Below, one piece after another: positions 49,401 through 59,990 of a DNA stretch of 64,000 bases. The position numbers were made by a program, and so were the translations under genes. A model generated the notes under the pieces. It was given only the letters and a program-made list of their open reading frames with translations. It had not been told where the DNA came from and made no database searches. Location: NCBI RefSeq assembly GCF_900156455.1, contig NZ_FTNQ01000003.1, positions 344,977 to 408,976 of the forward strand, given 5' to 3'. The DNA is from Microbacterium sp. RURRCA19A. GTDB lineage: Bacteria > Actinomycetota > Actinomycetes > Actinomycetales > Microbacteriaceae. Position 1 is the first letter of the stretch, and each line of letters starts with the position of its first letter.

Positions 49401-50923
49401 CGATCACCCACCACCTCCGCGTCCACCGCAGCGACGAGAACCTCGCGCGCGAGGGACAGCTGGCGTGGGCCCTCGCGCGCATCGCCGTCGACCCCGTGGC
49501 AATCGACGCCGACGTGGTCGACATGATCATCAACCGCGTCATCGACAACGCCGCGGTCGCCGCCGCCTCGCTCACCCGCCGGCCGGTCAGCGCCGCCCGG
49601 CAGCAGGCGCTCGACCACGCCGTGTCGATCGGCGGGGTCGGTGCGACGGTGTTCGGCTGCACCCTCGAACGTCGCTCGAGCCCCGAATGGGCGGCGTGGG
49701 CCAACGGAGTCGCCGTGCGCGAGCTCGACTACCACGACACCTTCCTCGCCGCCGACTACTCGCACCCGGGCGACAACATCCCGCCCGTGCTCGCCGTCGC
49801 CCAGCACGCCGGACGGGACGGCGCCGCGGTGGTCCGCGCGCTCGCGACCGCCTACGAGGTGCAGATCGACCTCGTCCGCGCGATCTCGCTGCACAAGCAC
49901 AAGATCGACCACGTCGCCCACCTCGGCCCCTCGGCGGCCGCGGGCATCGGCACGCTGCTCGACCTCGACCAGGAGACGATCTACCAGGCCATCGGCCAGG
50001 CTCTGCACACGACCACGGCCACGCGCCAGTCGCGCAAGGGCGAGATCTCGACGTGGAAGGCGCACGCCCCCGCCTTCGCCGGGAAGATGGCCGTCGAAGC
50101 CGTCGACCGGGCGATGCGCGGCGAGACCAGCCCCTCCCCCATCTACGAGGGCGAGGACGGTGTCATCGCCTGGATGCTGGGCGGCCCGGATGCCACCTAC
50201 GACGTGCCGCTGCCCGCTGAGGGCGAGCCCAAGCGGGCCATCCTCGACTCGTACACGAAGGAGCACTCGGCCGAGTACCAGGCGCAGGCGTGGATCGACC
50301 TCGCCCGGCGCCTCGGCACCGAGCGTCCCGAGCTGCGCGACCCCGCGAACGTGGCATCCGTGGTCCTGCACACGAGCCACCACACGCACTACGTGATCGG
50401 CTCTGGCTCGGGCGACCCGCAGAAGTACGATCCCACCGCGTCGCGCGAGACGCTGGACCACTCGATCCCGTACATCTTCGCGGTGGCCCTGCAGGACGGC
50501 GTATGGCACCACGTCGACTCGTACACGCCCGAGCGGGCGGGCCGCGCCGACACGGTCGAGCTGTGGCACAAGATCACCACGGCCGAGGATGCCGAGTGGA
50601 CGCGCCGCTACCACTCCGAGGACCCGAACGAGAAGGCGTTCGGCGGACGCGTCGTCCTCACGCTGACCGACGGATCGGTCGTCGAGGACGAGATCGCCGT
50701 CGCCGACGCCCACCCGCTCGGCGCCCGCCCGTTCGCCCGCGAGGACTACGTGCGCAAGTTCCGGCTGCTCGCGGAGCCCGTGCTCGCCGCCGAAGAGATC
50801 GAACGTTTCCTCGATCTCGCCCAGCGCCTGCCCGAGCTCACCGCCGAAGAGGTGCTGCAGCTCACGATCGTCGCCAAGCCCGGTGTGCTGGCCCTCGCCC
50901 CCGCGCCGAAGGGCCTGTTCTGA
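49397..50923 (+). CDS. prpD: 2-methylcitrate dehydratase
   Basis: A 508-aa MmgE/PrpD-family enzyme that dehydrates 2-methylcitrate. Landmarks are [45 protein letters not shown] (conserved D-x-x-H-P-G), [52 protein letters not shown] and [23 protein letters not shown]. The 508-aa length fits the long PrpD branch. Start overlaps the GntR stop. Confidence 0.95.
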   Translation: MTITHHLRVHRSDENLAREGQLAWALARIAVDPVAIDADVVDMIINRVIDNAAVAAASLTRRPVSAARQQALDHAVSIGGVGATVFGCTLERRSSPEWAAWANGVAVRELDYHDTFLAADYSHPGDNIPPVLAVAQHAGRDGAAVVRALATAYEVQIDLVRAISLHKHKIDHVAHLGPSAAAGIGTLLDLDQETIYQAIGQALHTTTATRQSRKGEISTWKAHAPAFAGKMAVEAVDRAMRGETSPSPIYEGEDGVIAWMLGGPDATYDVPLPAEGEPKRAILDSYTKEHSAEYQAQAWIDLARRLGTERPELRDPANVASVVLHTSHHTHYVIGSGSGDPQKYDPTASRETLDHSIPYIFAVALQDGVWHHVDSYTPERAGRADTVELWHKITTAEDAEWTRRYHSEDPNEKAFGGRVVLTLTDGSVVEDEIAVADAHPLGARPFAREDYVRKFRLLAEPVLAAEEIERFLDLAQRLPELTAEEVLQLTIVAKPGVLALAPAPKGLF

Positions 50924-50952
50924 TGCGGTGGCTCGGCGGCACGTCGTCCCGG

Positions 50953-51024
50953 GCTCCGGAGATCCGGCAGTCCGGCGCGCGTTCGGAGCGCCGCGCAGGT
51001 GGATCTGCCGAGATTCTCCGGAGC
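50953..51024. repeat. imperfect hairpin between prpD and prpB
   Basis: Left arm GCTCCGGAGATCCGGCAG (50953-50970) is nearly complementary to CTGCCGAGATTCTCCGGAGC (51005-51024), enclosing a GC-rich loop with its own short stems. It could be an operon-internal RNA structure or a REP-like dispersed palindrome. Confidence 0.5.
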
Positions 51025-51050
51025 GCGGCACGCGGGTCGGAGGAGAGCTG

Positions 51051-51968
51051 ATGCTGTACGCCCAGACCACCCCGGCGCAGAAGCGTCGCGCGCTGCGCGA
51101 GAAGCTGGCATCCGGTGAGCTCGTGCGGATGCCGGGCGCCTTCAACCCGCTGTCGGCCCGGCTCATCGAGCGCAAGGGCTTCGACGGCGTGTACATCTCC
51201 GGCGCCGTGATCTCCGCCGACCTGGGGCTGCCCGACATCGGGCTCACGACCCTCAGCGAGGTCGCCAGCCGCGGACAGCAGATCGCCCGCATGACGGAGC
51301 TGCCGGCCATTATCGACGCCGACACCGGGTTCGGCGAGCCGATGAACGTCGCCCGCACGATCCAGACGCTCGAGGACGCGGGGCTGGCCGGCACCCACAT
51401 CGAAGACCAGGTGAACCCGAAGCGCTGCGGCCACCTCGACGGCAAGAGCGTGGTGGATGCCGACACCGCGATCAAGCGCATCCGCGCCGCCGTGGATGCC
51501 CGCCGCGACCCCGACTTCCTGATCATGGCCCGCACCGACGTCCGGGCCGTCGAGGGCTTGGATGCCGCGATCGACCGCGCGAAAGCGCTCGTCGACGCCG
51601 GCGCCGACGCGATCTTCCCCGAGGCGATGCGCGACCTCGGCGAGTTCGAGGCGATGCGCACGGCGCTGGACGTGCCGATCCTGGCGAACATGACGGAGTT
51701 CGGGAAATCCGACCTCTTCTCGACCGCCCAGCTGCGGGACGCCGGCGTGAACATGGTCATCTGGCCGGTGTCGCTGCTGCGGCTCGCGATGGGTGCCGCC
51801 GGACGGGGCCTGGACGCGCTGGCATCCGAGGGGCACCTGCGCGAGCAGCTCCGCGAGATGCAGCACCGGGCCGACCTGTACGACCTGATCGACTACGAGC
51901 AGTATTCGCGCTTCGACGCGAACGTGTTCGACTTCACCGTCGCCGACAGCCGAGTCACGAAGGAGTGA
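51051..51968 (+). CDS. prpB: 2-methylisocitrate lyase
   Basis: A 305-aa PEP mutase/isocitrate lyase superfamily enzyme that splits 2-methylisocitrate into pyruvate and succinate. The active-site motif is KRCGH (Lys124-Cys126-His128, usual KKCGH) in EDQVNPKRCGHLDGK. Metal Asp residues are in IIDADTGFGEP. IMARTDVRAVEGLDAAIDRAKALVDAGADAIFPEA is also typical. ATG 51051 follows GGAGGAGAGCTG. Confidence 0.96.
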   Translation: MLYAQTTPAQKRRALREKLASGELVRMPGAFNPLSARLIERKGFDGVYISGAVISADLGLPDIGLTTLSEVASRGQQIARMTELPAIIDADTGFGEPMNVARTIQTLEDAGLAGTHIEDQVNPKRCGHLDGKSVVDADTAIKRIRAAVDARRDPDFLIMARTDVRAVEGLDAAIDRAKALVDAGADAIFPEAMRDLGEFEAMRTALDVPILANMTEFGKSDLFSTAQLRDAGVNMVIWPVSLLRLAMGAAGRGLDALASEGHLREQLREMQHRADLYDLIDYEQYSRFDANVFDFTVADSRVTKE

Positions 51969-51970
51969 GC

Positions 51971-53146
51971 ATGACCGAGATCGAGATCAAGAAGGGCCTG
52001 GCCGGCGTCACGGTGGACCACACCGCCGTCAGCAAGGTGAACCCCGAGACGAACAGCCTGCTCTACCGCGGCTATCCGGTGCAGGAGCTCGCCCCGACCC
52101 AGCCCTTCGAGGCGGTGGCGCTGCTGCTGTGGAACGGCGAGCTGCCGGACAGGGACGAACTCGCCGAGTTCGAGGCGTTCGAGCGCTCGCATCGGGAGCT
52201 CGACGCGGCCGTCCGCACCACGATCGACCTGCTGCCGCTCGACGCCCACCCGATGGACGTCGTCCGCACCGCGGTGTCGGTCCTCGGAGCGCTCGCCCCG
52301 GCGGCCGAGGTGGCCGACAACTCCGCGGCCTCCGATCTCGCCAAGGCGAAGCTCCTCTTCGCCAAGATCCCCGCGATCGTCGCGTACGACCAGCGCCGTC
52401 GCCGCGGCGAGGCACTCGTCGAACCGCGCGCCGACCTCGACTACTCCCGCAACTTCCTCTGGATGACGTTCGGCGAGGAGGCCGACGAGGTCGTCGCCCG
52501 CGCGTTCGCGGTGTCGATGGTGCTCTACGCCGAGCACTCGTTCAACGCGTCCACCTTCACGGCGCGCGTGATCACCTCGACCACCGCCGACCTGTACTCC
52601 GCGGTCGTCGGCGCGATCGGCGCGCTGAAGGGCGCCCTGCACGGCGGCGCAAACGAAGCGGTCATGCACATCTTCGACGAGATCGGCGCGGCCGAGAACG
52701 TCGGACCGTGGCTCGACACCGCTCTCGCCGAGAAGCGCAAGATCATGGGCTTCGGGCATCGCGTGTACAAGAAGGGCGACTCGCGCGTCCCCACGATGAA
52801 GGCCGCGCTCGACACGCTCGTCGAGCACTACGGGGCCGGTGACCTGGCGGCTCTCTACGACGCCCTCGAGGGCGAGTTCGTCGGGCGCAAGGGCATCTAC
52901 CCCAACCTCGACTACCCGTCGGGGCCGGCGTACCACCTCATAGGGTTCGACACCCCGACCTTCACACCGCTGTTCGTCGCCGCGCGGGTGACGGGGTGGA
53001 CGGCGCACATCATCGAGCAAGCGGCATCCAATGCCCTCATCCGTCCGCTCTCGGCCTACAACGGCGTCGACGAGCGGCACATCGACGGATACGTCGCCAC
53101 CGACGCGGAGCGGGAGGCCGCCGTCCGCGACGAAGAAGCGCAGTGA
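51971..53146 (+). CDS. prpC: 2-methylcitrate synthase / citrate synthase II
   Basis: A 391-aa citrate synthase family enzyme condensing propionyl-CoA with oxaloacetate. [58 protein letters not shown] and [17 protein letters not shown] hold the catalytic His and substrate residues; the catalytic Asp region is [34 protein letters not shown]. Start at ATG 51971 with AAGGAG at 51960-51965; a GTG at 51965 adds two residues. It lies 2 bp after prpB. Confidence 0.95.
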   Translation: MTEIEIKKGLAGVTVDHTAVSKVNPETNSLLYRGYPVQELAPTQPFEAVALLLWNGELPDRDELAEFEAFERSHRELDAAVRTTIDLLPLDAHPMDVVRTAVSVLGALAPAAEVADNSAASDLAKAKLLFAKIPAIVAYDQRRRRGEALVEPRADLDYSRNFLWMTFGEEADEVVARAFAVSMVLYAEHSFNASTFTARVITSTTADLYSAVVGAIGALKGALHGGANEAVMHIFDEIGAAENVGPWLDTALAEKRKIMGFGHRVYKKGDSRVPTMKAALDTLVEHYGAGDLAALYDALEGEFVGRKGIYPNLDYPSGPAYHLIGFDTPTFTPLFVAARVTGWTAHIIEQAASNALIRPLSAYNGVDERHIDGYVATDAEREAAVRDEEAQ

Positions 53147-53241
53147 CCCCGCCGCCCCGACCGGGGGCGGTGAGGTCGGCCCCGCACCCGGGGCCGTGAA
53201 ACGGATCCCGCGACGCGGCGGGATCGGACGAGGAGAGATCG

Positions 53242-54018
53242 ATGAAGATCGTGGTCCTGGTGAAAGACGTGCCCGACACCTGGGGCGAGCGCAGGCTCGA
53301 CCTCGAGACCGGGCTCGCGCGGCGCGACGAGAGCGATCACGTCCTCGACGAGATCGACGAGCGCGCCGTGGAGGTCGCCCTGGCCTTCGCCGACGGGCAT
53401 CCGGATGCCGAGGTCGTCGCCGTCACGATGGCCCCCGAGTCCGCCACGGCGACGCTGCGCAAGGCCCTGGCCATGGGCGCGCACTCCGCGGTGCACGTCG
53501 TGGACGACGCCCTGCGCGGCGCCGACCTGTCGTTGACGGCCGAGGTGCTCGCGGCGACGCTCACGCACATCGGCTTCGATCTCGTCATCGCCGGCAACCT
53601 CTCCACCGACGGCGCGGGCGGAGTGCTGCCCGCGATGCTCGCCGAGCACCTGCGCGTGCCGCACGCGACGTCGCTGTCGGCGGTCGACATCGGGGATGCC
53701 ACGGTCACGGGCACCCGGACGACCGAGTCCGCCACGGCACGCGTCTCCGCACCGCTGCCCGCCGTGATCTCGATCACTGAGGCACTGCCGGACGGCCGGT
53801 TCCCCACGTTCAAAGGCATCCTGGCGGCGAAGAAGAAGCCGTACGAGACGCTCTCGCTCGCCGATCTCGGGCTGGACGCCGATCCGGCGCGGGCGCCGTG
53901 GTCGATCCTCACGACCGTCGCCGCGCGGCCCCCGCGCGCGGCCGGGGCCACGATCGTCGACGAGGGCGACGCCGGGGATCGGCTGGCGGCCTTCCTCCTC
54001 GAGAACCGACTGGCGTGA
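53242..54018 (+). CDS. etfB: electron transfer flavoprotein subunit beta
   Basis: A 258-aa ETF beta subunit: [14 protein letters not shown] at the start, [61 protein letters not shown] (AMP/FAD interface) and the family end [22 protein letters not shown]. It carries electrons from acyl-CoA dehydrogenases. 96 bp after prpC, preceded by GAGGAGAG. Co-directional with etfA (10-bp gap). Confidence 0.96.
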   Translation: MKIVVLVKDVPDTWGERRLDLETGLARRDESDHVLDEIDERAVEVALAFADGHPDAEVVAVTMAPESATATLRKALAMGAHSAVHVVDDALRGADLSLTAEVLAATLTHIGFDLVIAGNLSTDGAGGVLPAMLAEHLRVPHATSLSAVDIGDATVTGTRTTESATARVSAPLPAVISITEALPDGRFPTFKGILAAKKKPYETLSLADLGLDADPARAPWSILTTVAARPPRAAGATIVDEGDAGDRLAAFLLENRLA

Positions 54019-54028
54019 GGGGACGACG

Positions 54029-54997
54029 ATGACCGACACCATCCTGGTCCTGCTCGAGACCGCTCCGACCGGCGGGCTCGCGAAGACCGCCACCGGCCTG
54101 CTCGGCGCGGCGCGCGGGATCGGCTCGGCGGTCGCGCTGATCGTGGCCGACGGCGACACCCGCGCGCTCTCCGACGACGCGATCGGCGCGGGAGCCGAAC
54201 GCGTCCTCGTCGCCCCCGGCGACCCCGCCGCCCTGACCGGACCCGTCGTCGACGCCCTCGACGCGGCGTTCGCGCAGGTCTCCCCCGCCGCGGTGCTCGT
54301 CCCGCACACGGTCGACGGGCGCGACGCCGCCGGACGGTTCGCCGCGCGTCGCCGACTGCCCCTCGCGATGGATGCCGTGGGCCTCGAACGCGACGACCTC
54401 GGCGTCCTCGCCCGGCACTCGGTGTTCGGCGGCGGGTTCGACGTCACGTCCGGCTCGACCTTCGGGCCGCTCGTCGTCACCGTCCGCCCGGGCGCGATCG
54501 ACGCGCGCGCGGAAGCCGTCCCGGACGCCGCGGTCGAGACGCTCACCGTGACCGCCTCGGGCCTTCCGACGGCCCGCGTCGAGCACGTCGAGCCGATCGT
54601 GTCGGCCTCGGCACGTCCGGAACTGCGCGTTGCCGCCGCCGTCGTCGCGGGCGGGCGGGGCCTCGGCTCGATCGAGGGGTTCGCGCTGGTGGAGCAGCTG
54701 GCCGACGCGCTGGGCGCCGCCGTGGGCGCGTCGCGGGCGGCCGTGGATGCCGGATACGTCGCCGCGGCGGCCCAGGTCGGGCAGACGGGGGTGTCGGTCT
54801 CGCCGCGGCTGTATGTGGCGCTCGGCATCAGCGGGGCGATCCAGCACCGTGCGGGCATGCAGACGGCGCAGACGATCGTCGCGGTCAACAAGGACCCCGA
54901 GGCGCCGATCTTCGCCATCGCCGACCTCGGCATCGTCGGCGACGTGTTCACCGTGGTGCCCCAGGCGATCGCCGCGCTGGAAGCGAGGCGTTCGTGA
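54029..54997 (+). CDS. etfA: electron transfer flavoprotein subunit alpha
   Basis: A 322-aa ETF alpha subunit. The C-terminal FAD-binding domain has [69 protein letters not shown] and [29 protein letters not shown]. It pairs with EtfB and overlaps the cytochrome b gene by 4 bases, implying a direct redox partnership. Confidence 0.96.
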   Translation: MTDTILVLLETAPTGGLAKTATGLLGAARGIGSAVALIVADGDTRALSDDAIGAGAERVLVAPGDPAALTGPVVDALDAAFAQVSPAAVLVPHTVDGRDAAGRFAARRRLPLAMDAVGLERDDLGVLARHSVFGGGFDVTSGSTFGPLVVTVRPGAIDARAEAVPDAAVETLTVTASGLPTARVEHVEPIVSASARPELRVAAAVVAGGRGLGSIEGFALVEQLADALGAAVGASRAAVDAGYVAAAAQVGQTGVSVSPRLYVALGISGAIQHRAGMQTAQTIVAVNKDPEAPIFAIADLGIVGDVFTVVPQAIAALEARRS

Positions 54998-56442
54998 GCA
55001 GCGTCGTGCGGCGGGGACTCCCCCGGGTCGCGGGCGGAGCACCGTGGCCGCCGCTCGACGACGACGTCGTCGGTGTCGACGCCGCGCCGTCGCGCGGAGT
55101 TCGAGCCGGACACGCCGCCGCGGACGTGGCATCCACGGCGAGTCGGGCGGAGGGTCCGCAGGACGGCGGGCCGTCCCGCGCCGGGACGACGCCGCCGGCA
55201 CTCCCCGAGGTCGCGGCGATGGCCACCGAGCCCACCATCGCCGAGGCTGCGAATCCGGGCGTGCGGCGAGGCCTCCCCCGGGTGGCGGGAGGCGAGCCGT
55301 GGCCGCCCGCCTCCGCGCGCCCGCTCGCCGCGACGCCCGGGGAATCCCCCGGTGCCGCGACCACGGCCGCGCACGAGCCCGCGCCGACGCCCCGCAGCAC
55401 GGCCGCCGCTCCCCCGGCATCCGCCGCCCCCGCGGCATCCGTCCCGACGCGCCCCCCGCTGCGCGGGCGGCGAACGGTCTTCCCCACCGTGTCATCCGAG
55501 CGGTGGAGCGCTCTCCGGGCCGAGCGTCTCGGCCGCGAACGCCCCACGGAGGTCGAGGCCCCCCGGCGCACCGGGCTGCTCCTCGTCGGCGCCGTCGGGC
55601 TCGGAATCGCCGCGGGAATGCTCGTGCTGCTGACCCGCTGGCTCCTCAGCACACCGGCGGGCGCGGCGTTCCTCGCCGCCTACCCGGGCGAATACCCGCT
55701 TCCCGCCGCCGCGCCCGTGGGCCTCCCCCCGTGGCTCGGGTGGCAGCACTTCCTCAACGTGTTCTTCCTCGTGCTGATCGTGCGCTCCGGCCTCCAGGTG
55801 CGACACCAGAAACGCCCCACCGCGTTCTGGTCGTCACGCCGCGATCCGAGGCACAAGATCAGTCTGACCCTCTGGCTCCACCAGGCCCTCGACGTGCTCT
55901 GGATCACCAACGGCGTCGTGTTCCTCGTCCTGCTGTTCGCGACCGGCCAGTGGATGCGGATCGTCCCGACGTCGTGGGACGCGATCCCGAACGCCCTCAG
56001 CGCGGCCGCGCAGTACGTGTCGCTGGACTGGCCGACGGAGAACGGATGGCTGAACTACAACGCGCTGCAGCAGCTCGCGTACTTCACGATCGTGTTCGTC
56101 GCCGCCCCGCTCGCGATCGTCACCGGGGTCCGCATGTCGGGGGTGTGGCCGCGCGAGGCGCCGCGCCTCAACCGCGCCTACCCCGTGGAGTGGGCGCGCG
56201 CCGTCCACTACCCCGTCATGCTGTTCTTCGTCGCGTTCACCGTCGTGCACGTCGGGCTCGTGCTCGCCACGGGCGCACGACGCAACCTCGGTCACATGTA
56301 CGCCGCACAGGACGGCGACGGATGGCTCGGGGTGGCGCTGTTCGCGGCGTCGATCGCGGTGATCGCCGCCGGATGGCTGGCCGCACGGCCGCTCGTGATC
56401 GCCCCGATCGCCCGGCTCTTCGGCAACGTCGGGACGCGCTGA
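54994..56442 (+). CDS. cytochrome b561-type protein with duplicated N-terminal motif, coupled to etfBA
   Basis: A 482-aa protein. The first ~160 residues are disordered and Pro/Ala-rich but contain a near-identical motif twice, [16 protein letters not shown] (about 5-20) and [16 protein letters not shown] (about 89-104). Residues ~190-482 form a cytochrome b-type four-to-five-helix domain with heme His candidates in [33 protein letters not shown] and VVHVGLV. Coupling to etfA by a 4-base overlap suggests it takes electrons from ETF into the membrane, instead of or alongside ETF-quinone oxidoreductase. That function is inference. Its start is the GTG at 54994. Confidence 0.85.
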   Translation: MSSVVRRGLPRVAGGAPWPPLDDDVVGVDAAPSRGVRAGHAAADVASTASRAEGPQDGGPSRAGTTPPALPEVAAMATEPTIAEAANPGVRRGLPRVAGGEPWPPASARPLAATPGESPGAATTAAHEPAPTPRSTAAAPPASAAPAASVPTRPPLRGRRTVFPTVSSERWSALRAERLGRERPTEVEAPRRTGLLLVGAVGLGIAAGMLVLLTRWLLSTPAGAAFLAAYPGEYPLPAAAPVGLPPWLGWQHFLNVFFLVLIVRSGLQVRHQKRPTAFWSSRRDPRHKISLTLWLHQALDVLWITNGVVFLVLLFATGQWMRIVPTSWDAIPNALSAAAQYVSLDWPTENGWLNYNALQQLAYFTIVFVAAPLAIVTGVRMSGVWPREAPRLNRAYPVEWARAVHYPVMLFFVAFTVVHVGLVLATGARRNLGHMYAAQDGDGWLGVALFAASIAVIAAGWLAARPLVIAPIARLFGNVGTR

Positions 56443-56480
56443 AGCGAACGCGGACGGGCTGCCCGGAGGCGCTCCGGGGG

Positions 56481-56948
56481 TCAGACGACGGTGAAGACGA
56501 CCTCGACCTCGACCGGGCTGTCCAGCGGCAGGACGGGGACACCGACGGCGGAACGCGCGTGCGCCCCGGCTTCGCCGAACACCTCACCGAGGAACTCGCT
56601 CGCCCCGTTGATGACGCCCGGCTGCCCGGTGAACTCGGGCACGGATGCCACGAACCCGGTGATCTTCAGGACACCGGTGATGTTGTCGACACCGCCGACG
56701 AGCGACGCGGCGGCCGCGAGGGCGTTGAGTGCGCTCTGCCGCGCGTAGGTCTTGGCATCCGCCGGCGACACGAGTCCATCGCCCTCACCGACCTTGCCGG
56801 TGGCGGGCAGCGCACCCTGCACCATGGGGAGCTGACCGGAGGTGTACACGAGGTCGCCGTGGCGCTTGGCGGGGATGTAGGACGCCACCGGCGGGACGAC
56901 GCCCGGGACCTCGACGCCCAGCGCCGCCAGGCGCTCCGAGACGCTCAC
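56481..56948 (-). CDS. RidA family (YjgF) enamine/imine deaminase-like
   Basis: A 155-aa protein of the RidA/YER057c/UK114 superfamily. VASYIPAKRHGDLVYTSGQLPM is the typical opening with the G-Q substrate loop, followed by ALNALAAAASLVGGVDNITGVLKITGFVAS and HARSAVGVPVLPLDSPVEVEVVF. The invariant Arg is present in ARSAVG. It overlaps the DUF4177 gene and belongs to the conserved actinobacterial ridA-DUF4177-ponA block. Confidence 0.92.
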   Translation of the reverse strand: MSVSERLAALGVEVPGVVPPVASYIPAKRHGDLVYTSGQLPMVQGALPATGKVGEGDGLVSPADAKTYARQSALNALAAAASLVGGVDNITGVLKITGFVASVPEFTGQPGVINGASEFLGEVFGEAGAHARSAVGVPVLPLDSPVEVEVVFTVV

Positions 56949-57163
56949 TGCTGACCCTCGAACTGGCGCGCGGCGGTCGCGGCGGCACCGAGACCGGCGT
57001 TGGCCTCACCGCCGCCCACGGGACGCTTGAAGTACGCGACGAGGCCGCCCTCCGGGCCGGTCACGACCTGGACGAGCTCCCAGCCCTGCTTTCCCCAGTT
57101 GTTCAGGATCGCAGCGGTGTTGTGGATCAGTAGCGGCGTGGTGAGGTATTCCCACGTGGTCAT
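56945..57163 (-). CDS. DUF4177-type small protein
   Basis: A 72-aa protein: MTTWEYLTTPLLIHNTAAILNNWGKQGWELVQVV, then PEGGLVAYFKRPVGG. The W-E-Y start and G-W-E-L core are the DUF4177 pattern. Function unknown. It lies next to ridA (4-base overlap) and divergent from the penicillin-binding protein 110 bp away, as in mycobacteria. Confidence 0.88.
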   Translation of the reverse strand: MTTWEYLTTPLLIHNTAAILNNWGKQGWELVQVVTGPEGGLVAYFKRPVGGGEANAGLGAAATAARQFEGQQ

Positions 57164-57272
57164 CGGGGCTCCCGGCGGGTCGGCTCGGCGGTCGAGCGAG
57201 AGGGTGGACGCGTACGCGCGCGAGCGCACGCCTTCGAGGCATCGCCCAGCAACGTCGCTTAGCATCAAGCCT

Positions 57273-59990
57273 ATGCCTGAGAACAAACGTACGGCCAGCG
57301 GCGCCCTCGGCGGCATCGTCGGCCTCGTCGGCCTGAGCGCAGCCGCCGGCCTCCTCGTGACCGCGGCAGTCACCCCGGCGATCGCCGTTTCGGGCCTGGC
57401 CGCGTCGAGTGCGATCACGATCTTCGACAACATGCCGAGCTACCTGCAGCCCGACAAGCTGATGCTGCCGACGACCCTCATGGCCGGCGACCAGGTCCTC
57501 GCGAAGTTCTACGACCAGAACCGTTCGCCGGTGACGTTCGATCAGATCAACCCGGTCATGTACGACGCGATCCTCTCGTCGGAAGACCCCCGCTACTACC
57601 AGCACGGCGGCGTCGACCTCATCGGCACCACGCGCGCGCTCCTCAGCAACGCCGCCGGCGGGGCGACCCAGGGTGGCTCCTCGATCAGCCAGCAGTACGT
57701 GAAGAACGTGCTCGTCCAGCGCTGCGAGCGCAGCGCCCGGGCCACCGACGCCGTCGAGGCCACCGACACCACCCCGGCGATCCCGGCAATGACGCGCGAC
57801 GAAGCGCTGCAGAAGTGCGCGCTCGAGGCGATCCAGGCCGACGGCGTCGAGGGCTACCAGCGCAAGCTGCAGGAGATGCGCTACGCGGTGCAGCTCGAGA
57901 AGCAGTACACCAAGGACGAGATCCTCCTCGGCTACCTGAACATCGCCAACTTCGGTGGCGTGACCTACGGCATCGACGCCGCCGCCAAGCGGTACTTCAA
58001 CGTGTCGGCCGCCGACCTCAACATCGGCCAGGCCGCGGTCCTCGCCGGCATGGTGCAGAACCCCAACCGCTTCCGCATCGACCTGCCCGACGGCTCCATC
58101 GTCGACGCCGACGGCGTCGCCTCCAACAAGCAGCCCGACGGCTCGATCGACGACGTCGAACAGAGCACGATCCAGGCGCTGTACACGCTGCGCGACAACG
58201 GCGAGATCACGCAGGAGCAGCTCGTCACCGCCGCCGACGGGTACAGCGAGACGAAGGGGCGCCAGCTGTACGTCCTCAGCCGCATGGAGGACGACGGCAA
58301 GATCACGCACGAGCAGTTCGTCCAGTACGCGCTCGAGCCGATCACCCCGAACCTGACCACGACCTCTCAGGGGTGCGCGGTGTCGGCGGCGCCCTACTTC
58401 TGCCAGCTGGTCGTGTCCACGATCCTCAGCGACCCCGCCTTCGGCGCCGAGGACGACGATCGTGTCCAGGCACTGCGTCAGGACGGACTCACCATCCAGA
58501 CGACGCTCGACCTGCGGATGCAGGAGGCGGCGCAGAACGCCATGAACGACGTCGTGCCGTCCAGTGACGACCGGCTGAAGCTCGGTTCGACCGCGCTCAG
58601 CCTGGAAGCGAAGACCGGGCGTGTTCTGGCTGTCGCGCAGAACACGAAGTTCCCCGAGGATCCGACGCAGTCGGAGAACGATCCGTCCTACAGCTCGATC
58701 GTGTTCGCCGGCAACAGCGACATCGGCGGCTCCATCGGCTTCAACGCAGGATCGACCTTCAAGATCTTCACCCTCGTCGACTGGCTCGAGAAGGGGAACT
58801 CCCTCAACGCACAGTTGAACGGGCGCCTGCAGCCGGTCCCCAACATGAAGAACTCGTGCACGGGCCCCTGGGTCAACACCGACCGGTACGAGATCGAGAA
58901 CTTCGATCAGAATCCGGGCTACTACGGCACACCCCTGCGCTTCACGAAGGAGTCGTTGAACACGGGGTACCTGGCAATGGCCGCGCAGCTCGACCTCTGC
59001 GACATCGCCAACGTCGCGAAGAAGATGGGCGTCGGCACCACCGGCGACGGCAAGCCGATCACGATGGAGAACGCCAACGAGGTCATCGGTAGCGACAACG
59101 TCTCGCCCCTGGCCATGGCCGGCGCCTTCGCCACGGTCGCCAACGGCGGGTCGCACTGCCAGCCCAAGCTGATCGACAAGGTGACGGATGCCGACGGGGC
59201 GGAGCGTCCGATCCCGCAGCGCACCTGCGAGACCGTGCTGACCCCCGAGGTCGCCGCCACCGCCGCCTACGCCCTGCAGGGCGTCATGAGCAGCGGCGGC
59301 ACGGGCCAGACCGCCAACCCCCAGGACGGCACTCCTGTGCTGGGCAAGACCGGTACGCACGAGGCCCACGAGACGTGGATGATCGAGTCGTCCAGCAACG
59401 TCACGACGGCCGTCTGGGTCGGCAACTGGGACGGCGGCAGGGAGACGCTGTTCCGGAAGTACGCCAACGGGTACCAGATGAGCGACATGCGCTACGCGGT
59501 CGCCCGCCAGGTGCAGAGCGCGGCCGACGAGTTCTACGGCGGAGACCGGTTCCCCGACCCCGCGCAGAACCTCCTGCGCACGGTGACCAAGGACGTGCCG
59601 AACGTCGTCGGGCGCAGTATCGACGACGCCCGGTCGACGTTGCAGGGCGCAGGCTTCTCCGTGACGGTGGGCGACCCGGTCGACGCCGAGTTCGGGGGCG
59701 ACCGCGTGGCCGCACAGAGCCCGAGCGGCTCGGCTCCGGCCGGCGCGTCCATCACGATCAGCCCCGGCAACGGCCAGGGCGGCACGGTCCCCGACGTCTC
59801 CGGTCAGACCCTCAACGCGGCCCAGGCGGCACTCAAGTCCGCCGGCTACAACAACCTCTCGGTCAGCTGTAAAGAGGACGGTGGAGCCCCCGAAGAGGGT
59901 CGCGTGACGGCAACGAACCCCGCCGGCGGAACCTCCGCCAACAAGAGCACCGCGATCGTGCTCGATGTCGCGAAGAAGAAGTGCCAGTGA
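57273..59990 (+). CDS. ponA: bifunctional class A penicillin-binding protein with PASTA domains
   Basis: A 905-aa PBP. One N-terminal membrane helix, then the GT51 glycosyltransferase with Glu104 in LSSEDPRYYQHGGVDLIGTTRAL and GGSSISQQYVKNVLV. The transpeptidase has S494-x-x-K497 in NAGSTFKIFTLVD and the KTGT motif at 692-695. Two C-terminal PASTA domains follow (TKDVPNVVGRSIDDARSTLQGAGF, GTVPDVSGQTLNAAQAALKSAGY), which sense lipid II or muropeptides. It builds peptidoglycan outside the membrane. No strong ribosome-binding sequence is visible before ATG 57273. Confidence 0.96.
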   Translation: MPENKRTASGALGGIVGLVGLSAAAGLLVTAAVTPAIAVSGLAASSAITIFDNMPSYLQPDKLMLPTTLMAGDQVLAKFYDQNRSPVTFDQINPVMYDAILSSEDPRYYQHGGVDLIGTTRALLSNAAGGATQGGSSISQQYVKNVLVQRCERSARATDAVEATDTTPAIPAMTRDEALQKCALEAIQADGVEGYQRKLQEMRYAVQLEKQYTKDEILLGYLNIANFGGVTYGIDAAAKRYFNVSAADLNIGQAAVLAGMVQNPNRFRIDLPDGSIVDADGVASNKQPDGSIDDVEQSTIQALYTLRDNGEITQEQLVTAADGYSETKGRQLYVLSRMEDDGKITHEQFVQYALEPITPNLTTTSQGCAVSAAPYFCQLVVSTILSDPAFGAEDDDRVQALRQDGLTIQTTLDLRMQEAAQNAMNDVVPSSDDRLKLGSTALSLEAKTGRVLAVAQNTKFPEDPTQSENDPSYSSIVFAGNSDIGGSIGFNAGSTFKIFTLVDWLEKGNSLNAQLNGRLQPVPNMKNSCTGPWVNTDRYEIENFDQNPGYYGTPLRFTKESLNTGYLAMAAQLDLCDIANVAKKMGVGTTGDGKPITMENANEVIGSDNVSPLAMAGAFATVANGGSHCQPKLIDKVTDADGAERPIPQRTCETVLTPEVAATAAYALQGVMSSGGTGQTANPQDGTPVLGKTGTHEAHETWMIESSSNVTTAVWVGNWDGGRETLFRKYANGYQMSDMRYAVARQVQSAADEFYGGDRFPDPAQNLLRTVTKDVPNVVGRSIDDARSTLQGAGFSVTVGDPVDAEFGGDRVAAQSPSGSAPAGASITISPGNGQGGTVPDVSGQTLNAAQAALKSAGYNNLSVSCKEDGGAPEEGRVTATNPAGGTSANKSTAIVLDVAKKKCQ

